From Posidonia oceanica (taxonomy: Eukaryota > Streptophyta > Magnoliopsida > Alismatales > Posidoniaceae): 64,000 nt of DNA. The translations under genes and the position numbers were made by a program. The notes under the pieces are model-generated. The model was not told the origin of the DNA. It was given only the letters and a program-made list of their open reading frames with translations, and did no database searches. Below, one piece after another: positions 20,501 through 32,646 of the stretch. Positions within the stretch are counted from its first letter, which is position 1. Every line of letters begins with the position of its first letter. The DNA lies in NCBI GenBank assembly GCA_037176725.1, contig JAZBRS010000020.1:82654001-82718000 (forward strand), given 5' to 3'.

Positions 20501-22250
20501 ATTGCATTTAAGTCCATCTGTTGTGAATTAGTAGCTTTTTTAAACTTATTTGCCTTGCATAAAACCCCATCACTTTGTTTTATTTGCATACAGGTCCAAG
20601 CACAGCATGCATATCTTCGGTTTTTTTTAGTTTTTATTGCAGTTGCATCCAGAACTTTTAAGTATTTGCATCTAGGTCCTTGCATCAATTGATTTCATTT
20701 GGTCTGCATTTTAGAACTTTATTGCATTGTAGAAAAACCCAGAAAACATAATAATTGCATGTCAGTCCCTGTCTTTAGTTTTTTTTGCATGTTTGCATGC
20801 TTTCTTGGCTTTGCATTTAGGTCTTGCATGTTTTCAAAACTGCATTTAGGTCCTGTAAGATTTTAAAACTGCATTTAGGTCATTTTCTTGCATTTTTGCA
20901 TGCATTCATCCTAATTAACATTGCATTTAGCTCATGCACTATTGCATTAACATTCTTGCATACATTTGCCTTGTTTTGCACACACTTAGGGACATTTTGC
21001 ATGTAGGCCCCTATAGTTTTCTTAAATTACACTTAGGTCCCTGCATTGCATTTCTGCATACATTTGCACTCCCATATCAGTGAACATTGCATCCATGCAT
21101 CCATTCAAGCATTTTCATCACTTTTGCATGCATACATCCTATTTTGCACACCCTTAGGGACTATTTGCACTTAGATCCCTACCTTTTCTGGCCCTTGAGC
21201 CTTCTGACTTGAAACCTGAATAACTTTTGATCGGACTGTTGGATTTCCACGATCTAATTGTCCAGATTTTCCTAGTTGAATGATCTTTCATTCTAACCAA
21301 AGTTATCTAAGATCAGGCCTCAGATTCTCAAGATAAGTCCATCTAAACACTGCACAGCATTCATTGCTTCTTCATTTGCATTGCATGCATTGTTTTGTGT
21401 GCTAGTATCTGTTTTTGCTTTCGTTTTCGCATCGTTTTGCATGCCTGCTTTCGTTTTCGCACCATTTTACGTGCCTACTTTCGTTTCCTTTCGCTTTCAC
21501 ACTGTTTTGCGTGCCTGCTCTCATTTTCTCTTGCTTTGCATCGTTTTGCGTGCCAACTCTTGTTTTTCCTTGCATGTCGCTTGCATCTGCTTGGTTTTCC
21601 TTGCTGTTTTGTTTTAATCACTTGCATTTGCATTAGGGCAGTGATACTTACTACCAGGAGTTCTCACGGACCAGGGTTCGCCCGATTCGAAACACAGACA
21701 GCGCTACTGAGCACATAGACTACACGTTTAATTCCTTGCACGCATTTCATCATTTAGAGCACACATTTGAGCATGTAATTAGGCATTCATGGCACTTAGG
21801 CATCCAAAGCAAGCATCATCCTGCGTATGCGAGCGTAAGCCTAGAAAGATCGATTCTCGGGCGAGTCGGGGGTGCCTAACACCTTCCCCGCATGTAACAG
21901 GAGTCCTTACCCTTTCTCATGGCCTGTAATGACCATATTGCCCTCATCCTAGGCACGAGTCACATCATTTGCATCTCATTGCATATCATTTCATTAGCTT
22001 CGCATTGCATTGCATCTCTTGCTTGGTTTTGTGTGTTTATTCATGCATTTCTCCGATTTTCCTTGTCTCCCGATTTAATAGACACGGTGGTGACTCTAAT
22101 TTGTCTTATCTTTCTCTTTTTTTCCTTTTTCGGTGTCTTCGAGTCAAGTCTTCCTTCTCGGATACACCCGCTAATAGTGAACCTAGTTCTGATCGGTGCA
22201 CGCGAGCTTTGTCATCGTGCATGGACGATCCGAACACCAGGATTACTACA
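17592..22250 (+). mobile_element. Solo LTR (4659 bp) inside Element 4 gag
   Basis: It begins TGTAGACACCCC and ends ATTACTACA. The flanking 5-bp repeats are GCTGC (17587-17591) and ACTAC (22251-22255). Each differs by one transition from GCTAC, the sequence at the uninterrupted site in Element 3. Gag homology continues across the insertion. The content is U3-like AAACCCTA-rich text, A-rich and pyrimidine tracts (18.0-18.9 kb), a GA-rich leader-like zone near 19.44 kb, degenerate TTGCAT/TAGGTCC repeats (20.0-21.2 kb), and the conserved R/U5 blocks (21.63-21.91 kb). Open frames inside it are compositional. Confidence 0.9.
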
Positions 22251-24165
22251 ACTACTTTCTGCTCCGGTGATGAGGGCACAGCCTCCGCCCTCTGCATTCA
22301 CTTCACTCACTACACAGCATGTCTCTCCATCACCTGGTGGCTAGCCCCTCGGGTTGGTTGGAGCACAGCACCACACAGGCCTGCCGCCTGGCATCGTGCC
22401 AGCGCAACAGCTATTGCTCCAGCACTCAGCACCACCAACCGCACAGCATCTCACCTACCCCCACCCCCTGCATTAGCAAGTTCCTACCCCTGCATATACT
22501 GCACCCATGTACGGATACGCTGGCTATCACGTCGCACCACCAAGCGATGCGATGGTGGACCTGGAGGAGCACCTCGGTGCGACCCAATCGGCGTATGTGG
22601 TCCCTGCCCCCGCTGCCCCATCTCCTTCGGCAGTAAATCTAGATCCCTACGACGACAGGTTTGCCGTACTGGAAAAAGTACTTCATCAAGTGTAGGGCAC
22701 AGACCTCCACTCCTACCAGTTTCGGGACCTCTACTATTTCCTAGAGGCGGTGCTCCCACCGAAATTCCGCATCCCAGACTTTGAAAAATACAATGGTAGG
22801 GGCTGCCCCATCGCCCACATGAAAGTGTATTGCGGAGACCTTGCTCAGCTTTAGGTTGACGACAGGTTGTTGATCCACCTATTCCAGAAGAGTCTCACTG
22901 GCCCGGCCCTCAAGTGGTTTACGTCACTTGATATGGCCACCATTAAGACTTGGAACGACCTCAGTAAGGCGTTCCTAGAATAGTACTCTTTCAATCTCGA
23001 CTTGGTCCTTAAGCGCGAGGACCTTGTCACCATCAAGCAAAGACCCAGCGAGCCGTTCAGGGAGTATGTCGACCATTGGCGCGCCCTTGCCTCGTAGGTC
23101 CGCAATAAACCCTCTGACGAGGAGTCTATCGAGATCATAATTCGAGCCGCACAGCCATCCACCGGGGCTCTGCTTGCCATTCAACCAGTCACTAACTTTG
23201 CATCTCTGATTCGGGCTGGCACTCATGTGGAGAGCTCCCTGCGGAGCGGCAATTTCCCAGCACTCACTGCCTTCACCAAGCAGCCCACCACTCCCAACAA
23301 TAGCTACGGTGGCAACGGCAGCAACACCAACAATAACGGCGGCAACAACAACGACACCCCCAGGAGAAGGGACCCCCTGAGGACCGCTATCGCATACCTC
23401 AATGCTCCTGCCACTCCCGTTCACATGGTGGCTCAGCTTGGCCCGAATCAAGTAGTTTATACACTCGCACCTAATGCACCACACACTCCATACATCACCA
23501 CCACTGCCCGACCGGTCTACCTTGCCGCACCAGTCCGGTAAGGATACAACCAGGGGCAGAGACGGCCCTATCAGCAACAGCGTCACTTCACCCAACTTGT
23601 GGAGCCGCTGGGCACCGTCTTCCCTAAAGTTGCATCGCTCCTCATGCTCCCCGAAGTCCGTTCACCACCAAACCCTCTTCCGAGGTGGTATAGGACGGAT
23701 TATTTCTACGATTTCCATCGAGTCGTCAGGCACTCGACGAATAATTGCATCACTCTATGGGGCGCAGTGTAGGATTTGATCAACCAAAAGGTCATTTCGA
23801 TCAATTCATAAGAGGCGGCATCTTCATCCACACCTTCACCAGCATCCACACATGCATTAGGAGTAGCACCCTCCCATTCCAACATCGTCCACCAGCCTTT
23901 GTCGGAGCATTCTGGCTCGAGAGGTGCGGGGACCTCAGGTGTTCATTCTACCTTCCCCTCCAGGTCCGCTACGTCCGTAGTGGACCCCCTTGATCTCATC
24001 CACCATGTTTCTGAACCACTCCCTTCTTCTCTTTATCGCGCGGCACTTGTCGGTTCTAGGTCGAGAATACATGTGATACGACTGGAGGCCGAGCGGGAGC
24101 GCGCTACAGTAGATCCTGCTGACAGCGCCAGCAACATAGGAGCGGACCTAGCACCTCCATCCTGA
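22251..24165 (+). pseudogene. Element 4 gag, main part (broken)
   Basis: Gag forms the particle and binds RNA. The central gag motif FQKSLTGPALKWF lies near 22.9 kb, followed by the conserved EPFREY and SDEESIE blocks. Next is a low-complexity Asn/Gly stretch (about 23300-23360) and a decayed zinc knuckle: Element 3 has CX2HX4HX4C near 52.38 kb, but here the first Cys is Tyr. Stops lie at 22693 (TAG), about 22853 (TAG), about 22981 (TAG), about 23096 (TAG) and 23539 (TAA). Most fit CAG-to-TAG. The homology fades near 24.1 kb, before the protease. Confidence 0.85.
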
Positions 24166-26030
24166 GGTTGCTGACAGGTACGTCCTTCTTACCTTCACCT
24201 TTACTTCTTGCTTTGTCTCTTCGTTTCTTTTCATTTTGTTTTGCATTTTCTCGTCATGTCAGGAAACCCATAAAAAATACAAGACACATGAAAAATCCAA
24301 AAACATGTATTTTCTTTTTTTGCATGTACATTCCATTTTCCTACATCCTGGAAAACCCAAAAAAAAAACAACAAAAAATAAAAAAACACTAAAACAAACA
24401 AAAACATTATTTTCCTCTCCTTCTAGTTTTTGATTTTATGTTTCCATAAAACAAAAACCCATAAAAAGTACAAAACCAATGAAAAATCCAAAAATAAGCA
24501 TTCTTTTCCTTGCATGCACATATCCCTTCCTGCATGTACATGTCATTTCCTGCATCTTGTAAAAGACAAAAACATCAAAAAAAAAATCAAGAAACAAAAA
24601 AAAAACATGCTTTCCTTTCCGCTGGTATTCCCTTTTTTACGTTTTCTTAAAACAGAAAAGTCATAAAAAATACAAAACACATGGAAGAATCCAAAAACAT
24701 GCTTGTTCCCTTCCTAAAATACAAAAAAAACCCAGAAAGAATTTTATAATCAGAAAACCTGGCTTGGGACAAATAAGCAGCGTTGAGAGGATGTCAAGCA
24801 TCAACAGTCTCAGGCAGGTCTCACCTGAGCAGCGCCATTTCTTGCATGCGACTACAAAGTGAGACTAAGAGCAGCACAGAACATCTCGCTGAGTGTGAAA
24901 CTCCAAGAGCGAGATCTATCCAATTAAGAGAGTCCACCAGACATGGAGAGGACCAAAGCAGAGCAAAGCATAGCCAGAGGCTGCCTATACACATTGTAGA
25001 GGCTGAACGTGTGCGCCAACCAGCCGAACTCTTAGCGCCTCATTAGGGACCACTACCCCAAGAGGGCGTAGACGTGCATATCCAAAAGAATAGAGATCAT
25101 GTGAGTAGAAAAATATGATAACAAGATATGCATGCTGGGCAGAAAAGAAAAATAAAGAAAGAAGTCGAAGAAAGAAGGCACCTATGAGAGGAATGACTCA
25201 GACAAGCATCGAAGCCCCCTCAACTTCCAACTACATGCACCACATTGCCAACTGCATGGGAAGCATTATCAGGAGGACCTGGCCCCACCCTTCGAGCGCA
25301 GCAGCACGCTCCAACCCTTCCGTGCAGACAACAATTCTACATCCTTGGCAGGCTAGATGCGACTCCAGTCACTCATGAGGGGAAAAGAAATACAATCCAT
25401 GAGTGTTAAAAGCGGTAGTCGGTCCCCGAGGACTTGAGATGGAAGCTATGAAGCTACACCCAATGCCTCTGCTACCCACATGCAACCAAAGGCTATGCTT
25501 TGCAAAGCTGAGACCTCTTCCCAAACTGAGAATGAGAAAGAGAGCCACCGACCACAACTCGACATGGTGTTGCGTGAGGATCAAGAATCCCCCGAGTCAG
25601 AAATTGCAAAAGCATCCTCTCAGCATCAGCTGCTTTGAATCCAAGGCCACCAAAAACATAAATGCATGATAATCTACCTTCCCTTCTTCCTATTTTCGAA
25701 AATTGGAGTCAAGGATGAGCACTTTTTGCCTGACCTCGCTTAGAGGCTCCGTGCTTTTTAAAAGATTTGGCCCCCCATTGCATTGGGAGGTCCGTGATGA
25801 CTGGTATGTCCCTTGTTTGCCACTTCGTGGCGTTACATCGCATGCCCACTCTGAGACTATTGCACACCCACCTCGATGGGCCCCCGCATTTTCCTTTGCA
25901 TCTACCCATTACATTCCCCCACCAGCATTGCACATTGCACGGTGAGTCCTTACACTCATCCTCCATGCATCCGGGCTAGTAACCCTAGCTCCATGCTTGA
26001 CAAGCGTTAGCTTTGTCTATGTCTCTGCTT
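24166..26030 (+). other. Element 4 segment of unknown origin replacing pol and extra ORF
   Basis: No gene is recognised. The first 600 bp contain three related units of about 200 bp with CCCATAAAAA, a CATG and AATCCAAAAA, then a pyrimidine-rich stretch. From 24.78 to 25.68 kb the text has no visible repeat and no match to the other three elements. It carries only short open frames with no domain. From about 25.93 kb it rejoins element sequence (GGGCTAGTAACCCTAG, then TGACAAGCGTTAGCTTTGTC, which matches 13.46-13.52 kb). Confidence 0.55.
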
Positions 26031-26032
26031 TT

Positions 26033-26112
26033 TTATGCCAAGGGCGCTTCGACTGTCCTGTGGTATCATTCCTGATACTAGGGGTATCTTTTTTACTGCC
26101 CCGTGGTATCAC
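26033..26112 (+). repeat. GGTATCA box, left border of arrays (Element 4)
   Basis: The arms TATGCCAAGG, TGTGGTATCA, TGATACTAGGGG and CGTGGTATCA occupy the same place as the box at 13519 in Element 1. Flanking text (TTTGTCTAT before, CCCATCC after) is also shared. Confidence 0.75.
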
Positions 26113-26204
26113 ATCTCCAGCTACATCCGGGCTAACATGCCTAACTGTCGCAGGCCCATCCATTTTTGTGCTCCGCATTCAGATTTTTGGTGCCCCCACC
26201 CTCC

Positions 26205-26625
26205 TTTGCGATCGATGAGTACGAAACTTATCACTTTTTTCCTTTGCGGTCGATGAGTCCAAAACTTATCACTTTTTTTTCCTTTACGGTTAATGAGTCC
26301 GAAACTTATCACTTCTTTTTCTTTGCGATCGATGAGTTCGAAACTTATCATTTCTTTTCCTTTGCGGTCGATGAGTCTGAAACTTATCACTTCTTTCCTT
26401 TGCGGTCGATGAGTCCGAAACTTATCACCTTTTTTCCTTTGCGGTCGATGAGTCTGAAACTTATCACTTCTTTTCCTTTGCGATCAATGAGTCCGAAACT
26501 TATCACTTTTTTCCTTTGCAGTCGATGAGTCCGAAACTTATCACTTCTTTCCTTTGTGGTCGATGAGTCTGAAACTTATCACTTTTTTCTTTTACGGTCG
26601 ATAAGTCCGGAACTTATCACTTTTT
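26205..26625 (+). repeat. Tandem hairpin array, GATGAGT type (Element 4)
   Basis: About 11 copies of a 38-39 bp unit are present: GATGAGT, a loop of CCGAA, CTGAA or TCGAA, ACTTATC, a T-rich spacer, then CCTTTGCGGTC. In nearly all copies the left arm is GATGAGT rather than GATAAGT, so the stem keeps one G-T type pair. The last copy (26600) has GATAAGT. Confidence 0.87.
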
Positions 26626-26649
26626 CCCCCCTTACATGCCCCCTCGGGG

Positions 26650-27605
26650 TCATGTCTGCTCGCTTCCTTAATTTGAGGACGAGCGCCTTTGCATGCTTTT
26701 TCGAAGTCACGTCTATTTGTTGGCTTGCTTCCTTAGTTTGAGGAAGAGCCCCCTTGCATTTCTCTTCGGAGTCTCGCGGGTTGCTTCCTTAATTTGAGGA
26801 AGAATCCCCTTGCATTTCTCTTTAGAGTCTCGCAGGCTTGCTTTCTTAATTTGAGGAAGAGCCCCCTTGCATTTCCCTTCGGAGTGTCGTGGGCTTGCTT
26901 CCTTAATTTGAGGAAGAGCCCCCATGCATTTCTCTTCGGAGTATTGCGGGTTGCTTCCTTAATTTGAGGAGGACCCCCATTGCGTGTCTCTTCAGAGTCT
27001 CGTGGGCTTGCTTCCTTAATTTGAGGAAGAGCCCCCTTGCGTTTCTCTTCGGAGTCTCGCAGGGTGCTTTCATAATTTGAGGAAGAGCCCTCTTGCGTTT
27101 CTCTTCGGAGTCTCGCAGGCTTACTTCCTTAATTTGAGGAAGAGCCCCTTTGCATTTTTCTTCGGAGTCTCGTAGGCTTGCTTCCTTAATTTGAGGAAGA
27201 GCCCCCTTGCATTTCTCTTCGGAGTCTCGCGGGCTTGCTTCCTTAATTTGAGAAAGAGCCCCCTTGCGTTTCTCTTCGGAGTGTCGCGGGCTTGCTTCCT
27301 TAATTTGAGGAAGAGCCCCCTTGCGTTTCTCTTCGGAGTTTCGCAGGCTTGCTTCTTTAATTTGAGGAAGAGCCCCCTTGCATGTCTTTTCGGAGTTTCG
27401 CGAGCTTGCTTCCTTAATTTGAGGAAGAGCCCCCCTTGCGTGTCTCTTCGGAGTCTCATGGGCTTCCTTCCTTAATTTGAGGAAGAGCCCCCCTTGCGTT
27501 TTTCTTCGGAGTCTCGCGAGCTTCCTTTCTTAATTTGAGGAAGGGCCCCCCTTGCGTTTCTCTTCGGAGCCTGGCGGCTTACTTCCTTACTTTGAGGAAA
27601 AGCCT
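26650..27605 (+). repeat. Tandem array of about 58 bp, CTTCCTTAATTTGAGGAAG type (Element 4)
   Basis: Roughly 16 units are present. Each contains the inverted repeat CTTCCT, TAATTTG, AGGAAG, followed by AGCCCCCTTGCGTTTCTC and TTCGGAGTCTCGC. Arms are well kept while the spacer varies (GCATTT/GCGTTT, CGCGGG/CGCAGG). This unit is not seen elsewhere in the window. Confidence 0.87.
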
Positions 27606-27639
27606 TGCGGCATCGTTCATTTCCTTTCGGGCTGATATC

Positions 27640-28080
27640 CCTAACTGTTCGGCTGACAACCGTCACAATGTCTATCTTTCCTTGATGCCAGGAGTACTTC
27701 TGCTGCCCCCTGGTATCGTTTTTCGATACCAGGGGCATCTTTTTTGCCACCTTGAGATATCTTTCGTTTTCTTTTTAAACTGGCAGCCCTAACTGCTCGG
27801 TCGACAACCGTCAACCTGTCTGGTGTCCTTTCCCGATGCCAGGAACATTTCAGCCGCCCCTGGTATCATCTGTCTGATACCAAGGGCATCTTTTTGCTGC
27901 CTTTGGTATCTTGCCCTCATCACCTCCCCGGCTGGCAGCCCCAACTGCTCGGATGACATCCATTAAAGTGTCTCGCGTCCCAGACGGCAAGCACGATAGT
28001 ATTGTCTGGAGTTCTTTTTCGGGCTGGCAGCCCTAACTACCCAGACAGCAAGCACGTTAGTCTTGTCTAGCGCCCCTCTT
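27640..28080 (+). repeat. Right-border boxes and GGCTGGCAGCC repeats (Element 4)
   Basis: Two GGTATCA/GATACCAGGGG boxes (about 27683-27755 and 27834-27911) alternate with four units of the GGCTGGCAGCCC / AACTGCTCGG / GACAACCGTCA kind. The first unit reads GGGCTGATATCCC. This is the same closing order as in Element 1. Confidence 0.75.
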
Positions 28081-28109
28081 TGCGCAGGTTTGGATTAACT
28101 ACCGACTTG

Positions 28110-28385
28110 TCGCCTGGCGTCACATTACATTGCATACATTTACATTGCAAACATCGCATTACATTGCAAACATCGCATTGCATTCCATTGCATACATTGC
28201 ATACATCGCATTGCATTACATTGCATACATCGCATTGCATTACATTGCATACATCGCATTGCATTCCATTGCATACATACATCACATTGCATACATTGCA
28301 TTCCATTGCATACATCGCATTGCATTTCATCGCATACATCACATTGCATTTCACTGCATAACATCGCATTACATTGCATTCTCAT
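28110..28385 (+). repeat. GCATTGCATACATC microsatellite (Element 4)
   Basis: Irregular tandem copies of ACATTGCATACATCGCATT make up about 270 bp. They give spurious Met/Cys-rich or His/Ile-rich frames on both strands. The same position in Element 1 has short GCATCAGCATT runs, so the seed sequence predates the expansion. Confidence 0.85.
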
Positions 28386-29017
28386 TGTGCTGCTACTCCC
28401 TGTAGTCGTCACACCAATCTCCACACTCCACTTTCCCAGACACGGCATACCCAGGAGTCGAACCCCTGGTTCGTGCATTATTTAAAGTGGTATCTTCAGC
28501 AATCGTAGCTTCCTTGCAGCTAGCCTGCTTTAGACGACACCCGTGGTAGTGCATGGCCCAGGATCGCTTCCTTGGTATTATGCGTCCGCCACCACATGCA
28601 CACCCACAGCATCTTGTTACACTTGCATCGCCTTCACCTCGGGAGTTTCCAGTGAACGACGCCCCTGCACTGAAGCTAATTTGGCCCAGCGCACTTTAAT
28701 CGTACGGTTTCCCTTAAATGCGATCCAGCAAGCTACATTGCATTTTCCACCAAACTGTGTACATGCATCACCCGCTTTCCCCCTAGTGGAGTACGGTGCA
28801 ACGAGCGTTAGTGTAAACATCACATTAGCATAAGCATTTGCACTAGCATCTGCATTTGCATTTGCATCGCGACAATCAGTCACGACTTTTGGTGCATCCG
28901 CCAAGTAAATGACTCATGCCAATAGCAACCTCTGGCTCTCACCGGTGTCAGGTGGGGTGTCTTGTCAACCTTGAGCAGCGGCCTTGGTTCCCTCGACCTC
29001 GCTCAGGGAGGGGCATT
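28386..29017 (+). other. Element 4 pre-LTR region with polypurine tract
   Basis: No gene is seen. The last 150 bp match the conserved region before the polypurine tract of Element 1 (GGTGCAT, AATGACTCATGCC, GTGGGGTGTCTTGTC). The tract AGGGAGGGG lies at 29005-29013, followed by CATT and the LTR start at 29018. Confidence 0.75.
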
Positions 29018-32000
29018 TGTAGACACCCCATTTTGACTCCTACATTAATGGCTCTTCTTTGGTGGACTCGAACCCCAAACCTAAACCACAACCAAAACCT
29101 AAAAAACACTACAAAATTCACTCAAACCCAAATCCCATTTAAATCCAAAACCTTAAACCCAAATCCCACTCACACCCAAAACCCTAAACCCTAAACCCAA
29201 AGCCTCAAACCCTAAGCCCACCTTTGGCCCACAATCAAGCCCAATTAAACCCATTAAACTCAAGGCCCACAACCCAACTTCATTAGGCCCACATCAGCCC
29301 ATCGAACTCAAAACCCTTTTATTCCCTTAAACCTCTAAATCCAACACAAACCCTTAAACCCACTAAATCCTAATTTCCCATTTATTCTCAAGCCCGTGCA
29401 AATGCTAATCCCATTTCAAATCCCAATTTCACAACCAAAACCTTAACCCTAAAGACCCACAACCATTCACAAACCAGAGACCCACAACCATTCACAAACC
29501 CTAAACCCTAATCCCATTTCAAATCCCAGTTAAACCCAAAGCCCAAAACCCTAAACCCTAAACCCATTCCATTCAAACCCTAAACCCATATTCCTTTCAA
29601 AACCCATTCAAACCCTAGACCCATATTCCATTCAAGACCCATCGACTAAAACCCTAAACCCATGCATTCAAACCAAAAAGACCCAAGTACCATTCAAGAA
29701 AAAACCAAAAAAACCTAAACCCATGCATTCAACCCAAAAAGACCCAAGTGCCATTCAAGAAAAAACCAAAAAAACCCTAAACCCATGCATTCAAACCCAA
29801 AACCCTAATCCCACTAAAAAACCAAAACCCTAAACCTGTTGCCTCCTCACACACCCATCTTGGCTGGCCATCCCTCTGCCCAGATGGGATCCAATGGCTT
29901 TCATCGCCTCCCCACCAGTATAAAACCCTAGCAACCCTAGAAACAATGGGGGAGGAAAAAAAGAAAAAGAAAAACAGAAGAGAGAGAAGAGAGAAAGAAA
30001 CAAAAACCTAGGAGAGAGAAAGAGAAAAATATTTGCTTCTCTTGGCTGAACCCTGCTGCCACCTTCCTCCTCCAACCAGCACCTCTCCCTTGCCTTCCTA
30101 GATCGTTCACCACCTCCAGGAGCCACCCACGAGCCCACCTGCATGAGCCCATTCCGGTGAGAGCCATAGAGAGAGAGAAGAGAGAGAATTATCGTCCACA
30201 ACACTTCTCACGGCCATCTGCGTGTAGAGAGGAGGAGAGGATCGACCGTCGCTTCCCAGACCTCCTCCGCACCTCCGTCGACTCCCCCGGACCGCGCCTA
30301 AAGCCTCCCCGTGCCTCCAGCGCTGCCTCCGCTCGCTGCAAGTCCGCAGCACCCATCCGACTTCGTCGGACTTCTCCGAGCGCATCCACAGGTAACCAAC
30401 TCCTCCCCTAGCTTCGCCTTGCTCCCGTCTTGCTTCCCATGCCTTTTTTTGCGCGTTTCGAGCTCTGTGGCACGTTCTACACCTCGCCGGGCTTCATCGT
30501 CTTCTCCGGCGACGTCACCAGTGTGATCGAACGCAGCGACACTCCAGAGCACCGCCGACCCTCCGGAGTGCTCCCCGACCTCCGCTGGACACCGTCGGAC
30601 CTCCCCGAGTGCTGCCCATGCCCTGCCATCGCCTGCATCGCCGCTGCAACACCGGACCCCTTGCCGGTAGCCCGCATGTTACTGTAGCATTAGGTTTTAT
30701 AAGATTTTAGTGTTAAGTTTCATTAGACATTGAAATAAAGTCCAGTAGGTTTCTAGGTTTACATGCAGGTCCTGAGTTTGTTTAGATTTCATTTAAATCT
30801 GATTTAAAATCATACTACATTAACATTAAGTCTGCCAGTTTATTTTCTTTTCATTTAGGTCCAAAGTTTGATTAAAAATAATTTAATCTGATTTAAAATC
30901 TTACTGTATTACATTTTAGTTTAATTGCATATCAGTCCTGCATCCATTCATTTAAATCATTTAATTTCATTTTAAATCATACTGCATTGCATTTTAGTCC
31001 TGTAGTTTATTTTATTTACATTTAGATCCAATTTACAATCATTCATTCATTTAAATTTCATTTTAAATCTTATTGCATTGCATAAAAGTCCTATAACTTA
31101 TTTTAATTACATTTCAGTCCATAGATCATGCATTTAATCATTTAAATCGTTTTTTTATCTTATTGCATTACTGTTTAATCCTTTAACTTACTTTTATTGC
31201 ATTTTAGTCCTCTGAGCATACATCCATTCATTTAAGTGTGTTTTTAAACTATATTACATTGCAGTTTAGTCCAGCACTTTATTTTATTTGCACTTAAGTC
31301 CTGTATCATTTCCAGTAGTCATTTAAGTTGCATTTTTCACCACATTGCATTGTAATAAGGTCCTACAGTTTTCAAAATTGCATGTTAGTCCTTATCTTAA
31401 GCTGTTGCTTGTTTGCATGTCTGTTTAGCTTTGCATTTTAAGCCCTACATGTTTTCAAAATTACATATAGGTCCTTATGCTTGCTTTCTTCCTGTTTGCA
31501 TCCTGTTTTGCATTTAAAACCCAAAAATTAGGTCTAATTGCATGTTAGCCCTAAAATCCATCTGTGGTGTGCTTGCATAATTCTTTTGCTTTGCATTTAG
31601 GTCCAACATGTTTTCAAAATTGCATATAGGTCCATTTCTTGTATGATTGTCTGCATACTTTTTAATTAATGTTGCATTTATCCCCTGCCGGTCCCATACA
31701 TTGCTGCATTAATGTTTTAGCATGCATTTGTCCTGTTGCATTCTATTTTGCCATGTCATTGCATATAGGCCCCTGTAGTTTGTTTTAATTGCATTTAGGT
31801 CCCTATCTTTTGCATTTTTGCATGCATAGCATTCTCATATCATTGCATGTAGCATCCTTGCATCTTTTCCAGCACATTTAGCCTCATTGCATGTAGGACA
31901 CCCTGCGTTGCACACACTTAGGGGTATTTTGCATTTTGACCCCCATTTAGAGCACATTTTCTAGCCCTTGAGCCATCTGGCTTGATTTCCGAATAACTTT

Positions 32001-32646
32001 TGATCGGACTGTTGGATCTTCATGATCTAACTTTCCTGGTCTTCCTAGTTGAATGATCTTTCATTCTAACCTAAGTTATTTTAGATCAAGCCTCAGATCC
32101 TCAAGTTATGCCCACCTGAATCAGTGCATATCACTCATTGCCTTGTAACTTACATTGCATGCATTGTTTTCTCGATCTGTCTTCTCGAGCACATAGATCA
32201 GGTTTTATTGCTCTTATTTTGCTTCCCTTTGTTTGTCGTACTCCTGCATTGCATGGTTTTCTGCTTTTGCTTTGTTTCCCCTTTGTGTGTCGCTATCCGC
32301 ATTACGTGGTTTTACCTGATGTTTTGTTTCTTGCTTGGATTACGTGGTTTTACTCAGCGTTTTGTATTCTTGCTTGCATTGCATTTGGAGCAGTGATGTT
32401 TACTGCCAGTAGTTCTTATGAATCAAGGCCCGTCCTATTCGGAATGCTGACAGCGTAGCTAAGCACATAGATTGCATGTTTATTTTCTTTCTGCGTATCG
32501 CAACACTTAGAGCATACACTCGGGCATGTTTACTTCAGCATACATGGCATTCAGGCATTTAAGCATTCATCTGAGCATCCATAGCATAGGCATAGCATCC
32601 CTCATCCCTAGGACGTGCAGTTAGGTAATCATTGCCGATATCCTGT
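29018..32646 (+). repeat. 3' LTR of Element 4 (3' end cut by Element 2)
   Basis: It starts TGTAGACACCCC directly after the polypurine tract. The first 800 bp are dense in AAACCCTA/AACCCATT text. A TATA box follows at 29919, then a GA-rich zone with AGAGAGAATTATCGTC (30180) that matches 19460 in the solo LTR. Degenerate TTGCAT/TAGGTCC repeats run 30.7-31.9 kb, and the block with CAGTGATGTTTACTGCC lies near 32.39 kb. The GCCTAACACCTTCCCC block is deleted. It ends at the border with the inverted LTR of Element 2. Confidence 0.82.
29919..29925 (+). promoter_or_regulatory. TATA box in the Element 4 LTR
   Basis: TATAAAA lies 900 bp into the LTR, with CCAAT at 29891 and a purine-rich leader-like stretch starting about 20 bp downstream. 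It is the clearest core promoter seen in the long LTR type. Confidence 0.55.

Larger units (their letters stand above)
17375..32646 (+). mobile_element. Element 4: pol-less Tat-type element with interrupted gag
   Basis: The parts in order are gag start, a nested solo LTR, the rest of gag, a 1.86-kb segment of unknown origin, hairpin arrays, a GCATT microsatellite, polypurine tract and 3' LTR. No protease, RT, RNase H, integrase or extra ORF is present, so it would depend on proteins made by relatives. Its own 5' LTR may be the truncated LTR at 15653-17345. Its 3' LTR stops at 32646, where Element 2 begins in the opposite orientation. Confidence 0.75.

Noticed and set aside
28067..28478. Met/Cys-rich and His/Ile-rich frames
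   Set aside because: They are readings of the GCATTGCATACATC microsatellite.
28448..28480. Text like the T-arm of a tRNA (AGTCGAACCCCTGGTTCG)
   Set aside because: No acceptor, D or anticodon stems can be built around it; the match is too short.
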